Source of the DNA: Flavobacterium sp. | Lineage (GTDB): Bacteria > Bacteroidota > Bacteroidia > Flavobacteriales > Flavobacteriaceae | DNA length: 64,000 bases | Reading direction: 5' to 3' | Assembly (NCBI RefSeq): GCF_039595935.1 | Contig: NZ_JBCNKR010000004.1 | Span: 1-64,000, forward strand | Part shown: positions 60,618 through 64,000 of the stretch, one piece after another | Numbering within the stretch: the first letter of the stretch is position 1 | How the letters are laid out: each line of letters starts with the position of its first letter | Position numbers and translations under genes: made by a program | Notes under the pieces: generated by a model | The model's database searches: none | What the model was told of the DNA's origin: nothing | What the model saw: only the letters and a program-made list of their open reading frames with translations

Positions 60618-61346
60618 ATGAATGAAACATTCAAAATCAGAGAAAACGGCTTTGATGAGATAAAAAAACAATTAATTATTAAATCTATCTCTTTTTCTTT
60701 ATTAGCGCTTTCTTTTGGATTCGCAATAGTTTATTTTAATTCAGGAAATAAAGAAGATCTCTATATGTCTTTGCCATTTTCACTACCAATTTTGATAATA
60801 GCTCTTTTATTTGGGCTTAGGACCGGTTTTAGAAGACAAAAAAATATATTCGAAACCTATAAATTAGTGTTTTTATAAAACAATGTTACGAGAGAACAAG
60901 CAAATACTTCTACTGTAAATATTCAATTTGAAGATATTCAATCGATAATCAAAGAAAAAAAAGGAAGTTATACCATAAAAGGAAAAAAATCAACGGATGT
61001 AATTATAATTCCTGCCCAAATAGAAAACTCTCAGGACTTAGAAGTGCTATTTAACAAAATCAAACCTATTACTGAATTGAAGAAAACTTCATTTCAGGAA
61101 CAATATGCACTGCCAATTACGATTCTTAATCTGCTTTGTATGGCAACCGTTTATATTTCGATGAATAAAATTCTTGTTGGAATTTGCGGTATAATTGTAA
61201 CTTTCGTTTTAAGTGCATCTTTCATAAAAATTATAAAAAATAAGAGTGTCGATAATAAAACCAAAACAAGCAGTTACATTATACTTGTGGTTATAGCCTC
61301 TATTATAGCGGTTACAATACTAAAAACTACTACTAATTTTCAATAA
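60618..61346 (+). pseudogene. Membrane protein gene broken by an in-frame stop (YcxB-like)
   Basis: One reading frame runs 60618-61346, split only by TAA at 60876-60878. Before it: 86 codons with two membrane helices (SISFSLLALSFGFAIVYF, SLPFSLPILIIALLFGL). After it the same frame goes on at NNVTREQANTSTVNIQFEDIQS, with the segment TIKGKKSTDVIIIPAQIENSQDLEVLF, then two more helices. That order (helices, YcxB-like domain, helices) fits one 242-codon gene. The likely cause is a nonsense change, since nothing else is out of frame. The downstream piece also has an ATG at 61044. Confidence 0.75.
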
Positions 61347-61369
61347 AAATCAATTTTAAATTTCTAAAA

Positions 61370-61729
61370 ATGGCCAATCAATTTGAAGATTTAATTTATA
61401 AAGCCTATTCAGCTTTTAACGAACGAAATATCGATAAAGCATTATCTACAATGCAGCCAGATGTACAATGGTCTAAAGCCTGGGAAGGAGGCTATATTGT
61501 TGGACATGATGAAATTCATCAATACTGGACAAGACAATGGACAGAAATAAATCCGAAAGTTGATCCGGTTGGTTTTGATAAAAGAGAAAACGGAAGCCTT
61601 GAAGTTAAAGTACACCAAAATGTAAAAGATTTACAAGGCGGTTTAATTTTTGACGGATTAGTAAAACATGTTTATACTTTTGAAGATGGTTTGATAAAAA
61701 CTATGGATATTGAATTGGTTGAGAATTAA
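61370..61729 (+). CDS. NTF2/SnoaL-like protein
   Basis: 119 residues. The small cone-fold pattern is AYSAFNERNIDKALSTMQPDVQWSKAWEGGYIVGHDEIHQYW, then VDPVGFDKRENGSLEVKVHQNVKDLQG and a final HVYTFEDGLIKTMDIEL. Such proteins are hydrolases, isomerases or simple ligand binders; no catalytic pair can be named here. It stands 3 nt before the next gene. Confidence 0.85.
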   Translation: MANQFEDLIYKAYSAFNERNIDKALSTMQPDVQWSKAWEGGYIVGHDEIHQYWTRQWTEINPKVDPVGFDKRENGSLEVKVHQNVKDLQGGLIFDGLVKHVYTFEDGLIKTMDIELVEN

Positions 61730-61732
61730 AAT

Positions 61733-62233
61733 ATGCAGACATTTGAAAAGACGAATGAACAGATAAAAAGCCAAATTATGAATTGGTTTTTAAAATATAT
61801 GAGAATTTCTGATTTTAATGGAAATGAAGAATTTACAATATTCGATAAAATTCCATTAGAAGAACAAGAAATAATTAATCCCTTTTTGGATTCTGATGAA
61901 TTACCAGTTTTAGTCTTAAAAAAGATTAATGAAGTACTTATTGTTTGTACAACCAAGCGCTTTATAAATATTGAAAACAATACAATTCAGGTATTAAAAT
62001 ATTCAGATTTTAAAGAACATTTAGGTTATAAATACATATTAGTTGATGGAGAAATGAAGAAGAATAAAGAAGTTAAAACGAATGGATATATTGCTGAATT
62101 TGGCTTGGTAAAAACTAATGAAGATATTATTTATTGGAAAATACCGACTGGAAATAGTGGATTTTCGTTTTGGAACATTACTAAAAAGTTTGATATAATT
62201 GGACGAAAATATAGAATAAAACAAATTGACTAG
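61733..62233 (+). CDS. Protein of unknown function
   Basis: 166 residues, acidic, no signal peptide or membrane segment. It reads as alternating strands and helices (EFTIFDKIPLEEQEIINPFLDSDELPVLVLKKINEVLIVCTTKRFINIENNTIQVLKYSDF) and ends with GNSGFSFWNITKKFDIIGRKYRI, a PH-like shape that also appears at 60096. It is probably co-transcribed with the NTF2-like gene. No function recognised. Confidence 0.6.
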   Translation: MQTFEKTNEQIKSQIMNWFLKYMRISDFNGNEEFTIFDKIPLEEQEIINPFLDSDELPVLVLKKINEVLIVCTTKRFINIENNTIQVLKYSDFKEHLGYKYILVDGEMKKNKEVKTNGYIAEFGLVKTNEDIIYWKIPTGNSGFSFWNITKKFDIIGRKYRIKQID

Positions 62234-62241
62234 ATTAAAAA

Positions 62242-62637
62242 CTACATTCCAGGCCAATACAAGAAATTGAATTTATGTCCGTCAGGATCAGCAAAACCAA
62301 AAGTATAGCCTTTTTCAAAATTTTCAGGTTCAGAAAAAATAGTTCCGCCGGCTTTTTTAACTTTTTCAAGCCAAAGGTCTACTTCTTCCCTGCTGTCTGC
62401 AGATAATGAAAATATGATTTCATTTTCAGCTTTAGTATTAACCACATTTCCTTTTAATGCCCATTCAAATCTTTTGGGCGTAAAAAAGTTGATTATAAAA
62501 TGATTTTCTGCAAAAATGATGCTTACCAATTCATCGGTTTCTTTTCCGTTTTGTTTGAAACCTAATTCTGTATAAAACTGAATTGTTTTTTGTATATCAT
62601 TTGTAACCAGATTTCCCCATATCATTCTTGTTTTCAT
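62242..62637 (-). CDS. VOC family protein
   Basis: 131 residues. The start MIWGNLVTNDIQKTIQFYTELGFKQNG and the end YTFGFADPDGHKFNFLYW are the two ends of a VOC module; the latter has the conserved D-P-D-G-H. Likely a lactoylglutathione-lyase-like stress protein, substrate unknown. Convergent with 61733. Confidence 0.87.
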   Translation of the reverse strand: MKTRMIWGNLVTNDIQKTIQFYTELGFKQNGKETDELVSIIFAENHFIINFFTPKRFEWALKGNVVNTKAENEIIFSLSADSREEVDLWLEKVKKAGGTIFSEPENFEKGYTFGFADPDGHKFNFLYWPGM

Positions 62638-62718
62638 AATTTTAAATTTTGAATTAAATAAAGTTAAGGAATAATTTTCGGTTAGAAATACTTTCTTAAC
62701 TTTTGATGACTAAAACAA

Positions 62719-63183
62719 CTATTTCCCTTGTCTTATTATCGAAAATATATGAAAACCAATTCCTAATGAAATAGAAAATAGTGCTCTATACCAAGGAAGT
62801 ATCCCTGTTCCGACTAATTGAATACTGCCAATTATAAAAAGTGGAATATAAAAAAGTACTCCGGTAACTACACCTGGAGAATAAGCTTTTAGTTTGAAAA
62901 CTCCCCAGATATGAAAACAGGCATTTGCCATTAGAATTGATACTACATCATACCAAATTGAATGTCCTAATTTTGTGTCACCAAAATGAATAGAAAAAGC
63001 AATAGCGCACATCATAAAAGTATTTATCCAAACTAGAAAACCTCCATTATTTTTCTTTGTTTTCTTTGGCGGAACCAGTCTTGCGTACCAATCGGCAAAA
63101 CCTCCCGGAAATAAAAATTCTTCAGTTACATGCAGCATAGCAGCGGTACCTAGTAAAATTGCGAGTGTTGAAAATGTTATCAT
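62719..63183 (-). CDS. HXXEE domain membrane protein
   Basis: 154 residues. HVTEEF (residues 18-23) is the HxxEE hallmark of this integral-membrane family; four or five helices follow. The function is unknown; a metal or redox role is suspected from the His/Glu set. It is next to a Crp-type regulator on the same strand, 75 nt after that gene. Confidence 0.8.
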   Translation of the reverse strand: MITFSTLAILLGTAAMLHVTEEFLFPGGFADWYARLVPPKKTKKNNGGFLVWINTFMMCAIAFSIHFGDTKLGHSIWYDVVSILMANACFHIWGVFKLKAYSPGVVTGVLFYIPLFIIGSIQLVGTGILPWYRALFSISLGIGFHIFSIIRQGK

Positions 63184-63258
63184 TATTTATTGTCTTTATT
63201 ATTTTGATGCAAAGTTGCAACATCAATAAAGCCTGCGACGATAACAATTGTTAATTAA

Positions 63259-63792
63259 TTATCTCCTGTTTCGAATTCTGCTTAACGATACAGAAGTGAT
63301 TCCTAAATAAGATGCTATATAATGTTGCGGAATACGTTTGATAATTTCAGGAAATTCTTTTAGTAATTCTTTATAGCGTTCCTCAGGTGTGTTTTTAATT
63401 TGTGAAACCATACGCTGTTGATAAGACAATAACGACTGCTGTATATATAGGTAATAGAATTCTCGTACATGCGGAAGTTGTTCCATTTTCTGTTTAAAAC
63501 TTTCGGTAGAAACGCTGTAAACAGTTACAGGTTCTAATGTTTCAATTGAATACCAGCTTTTTTCTCCAGAAATAATACTTTCTATAGAAGCGATAAAATC
63601 GCCCTCAAAAAGAAATTGAACCGTAATTTCTTTTCCATCGTGATCAAACCATACTCTTGCGGCGCCATTTTCGATGTAAAAAATATTCTCAGCAACAAAT
63701 CCTTCATTTACAAGAATAGTTTTTGCAGGAAATTCATGTCGAGTAAATATCTTTTTTATGTTTTCTATCGTTTCGGAATGTTTTGCCTGCAT
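63259..63792 (-). CDS. Crp/Fnr family transcriptional regulator
   Basis: 177 residues. The cNMP-like roll holds LVNEGFVAENIFYIENGAARVWFDHDGKEITVQFLFEGDFIASIESI and the C-terminal HTH RIPQHYIASYLGITSVSLSRIRNR. The HTH is almost the same as in 40437, so the two are paralogues. No Fnr-type Cys and no RSE phosphate motif, so ligand unknown. The HXXEE gene downstream is a likely target. Confidence 0.87.
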   Translation of the reverse strand: MQAKHSETIENIKKIFTRHEFPAKTILVNEGFVAENIFYIENGAARVWFDHDGKEITVQFLFEGDFIASIESIISGEKSWYSIETLEPVTVYSVSTESFKQKMEQLPHVREFYYLYIQQSLLSYQQRMVSQIKNTPEERYKELLKEFPEIIKRIPQHYIASYLGITSVSLSRIRNRR

Positions 63793-63833
63793 TTCTCTGA
63801 TTAATTTAAAAGTTAATTAGGTTGAAACAAAAA

Positions 63834-63859
63834 AAGCTGTTTCAATATCGAAACAGCTT
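63834..63859. terminator. Bidirectional hairpin
   Basis: AAGCTGTTTC (63834-63843) and GAAACAGCTT (63850-63859) pair over 10 bp with a 6-nt loop; T-run on the plus side, A-run on the other. It ends the partial gene on the minus strand. Confidence 0.8.
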
Positions 63860-63863
63860 CTTT

Positions 63864-64000
63864 TTATCTGATTATTTTTAGATATGCCGTATAGACATTA
63901 TCTTTAATAGAGGTTCTCATATAGTACAAATCTTCATCTTTAGTGCTTAAATCAAATTTAATCAAACCGGCATCGCAGTAATAGAAAATAGTATCATCAA
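63864..64000 (-). CDS. Partial gene, C-terminal end only
   Basis: The open frame on the minus strand runs from the edge of the window to TAA at 63864-63866, giving 45 residues that end in YYMRTSIKDNVYTAYLKIIR. The start lies outside. The sequence has no known motif (DDTIFYYCDAGLIKFDLSTKDEDLY); the terminator just after supports a real 3' end. Confidence 0.65.
   Translation of the reverse strand, partial: DDTIFYYCDAGLIKFDLSTKDEDLYYMRTSIKDNVYTAYLKIIR

Overview
The window looks like a chromosome segment of a Flavobacterium-type bacterium (Bacteroidota, family Flavobacteriaceae). The signs are low G+C, A-rich starts without Shine-Dalgarno motifs, promoter -7 boxes of the TAnnTTTG type, a fused E1 alpha/beta branched-chain 2-oxoacid dehydrogenase, and many long palindromic repeats between genes. 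The species cannot be named from sequence alone. No rRNA, tRNA, transposase or CRISPR array was seen.

Layout. 0-7 kb: a secreted protein, a CBM9-like protein, two tandem near-identical M1 metallopeptidases, a repeat-filled gap and an all-helical protein. 7.1-15.4 kb: leucine and isoleucine/valine biosynthesis (leuA-leuB, then ilvD-ilvB-ilvN-ilvC). The ilv part is preceded by a leader peptide with Ile and Val codon runs and a terminator, a textbook attenuator. 15.9-20.4 kb: acetyl-CoA synthetase facing a DnaQ-like exonuclease and a cNMP/CBS/DUF294 protein. 28.5-64 kb: ordinary chromosomal genes, including a Bcr/CflA exporter, type II NADH dehydrogenase, two helicases, a mechanosensitive channel, branched-chain 2-oxoacid dehydrogenase, a 2OG-Fe(II) oxygenase-like protein, a nucleoside phosphorylase and a linear amide hydrolase. 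They also include an ArsR/AHSA1/DoxX operon with a duplicated operator, two TetX-like monooxygenases each next to an AraC regulator, and many small stress or unknown proteins.

The most unusual part is about 7.7 kb, 20,773-28,477. It is a compact cassette of about 13 small genes bounded by a 16-bp direct repeat. That repeat is the centre and one arm of a dif/XerCD-like site. The cassette has a Rep_trans-type rolling-circle initiator, a small HTH protein, a strictly 10-bp-phased tandem repeat, a candidate capsid protein, several single-helix membrane proteins, a peptidoglycan hydrolase of the GIRNNNPGN type and a likely receptor-binding or other virion protein. No integrase, Zot/pI ATPase, packaging ATPase, terminase or microvirus-size capsid gene is visible. 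I read it as a temperate ssDNA phage that integrates by host Xer recombinases and is neither a typical inovirus nor a microvirus. A tailless membrane-containing (FLiP-like) virus is the best hypothesis, and it is inference. Two genes at its right end look separately expressed, one of them a likely lysogenic-conversion gene.

Coordinates of genes are taken from start codon to stop codon. Where the longest frame had an implausible start I moved the start inward and said so.
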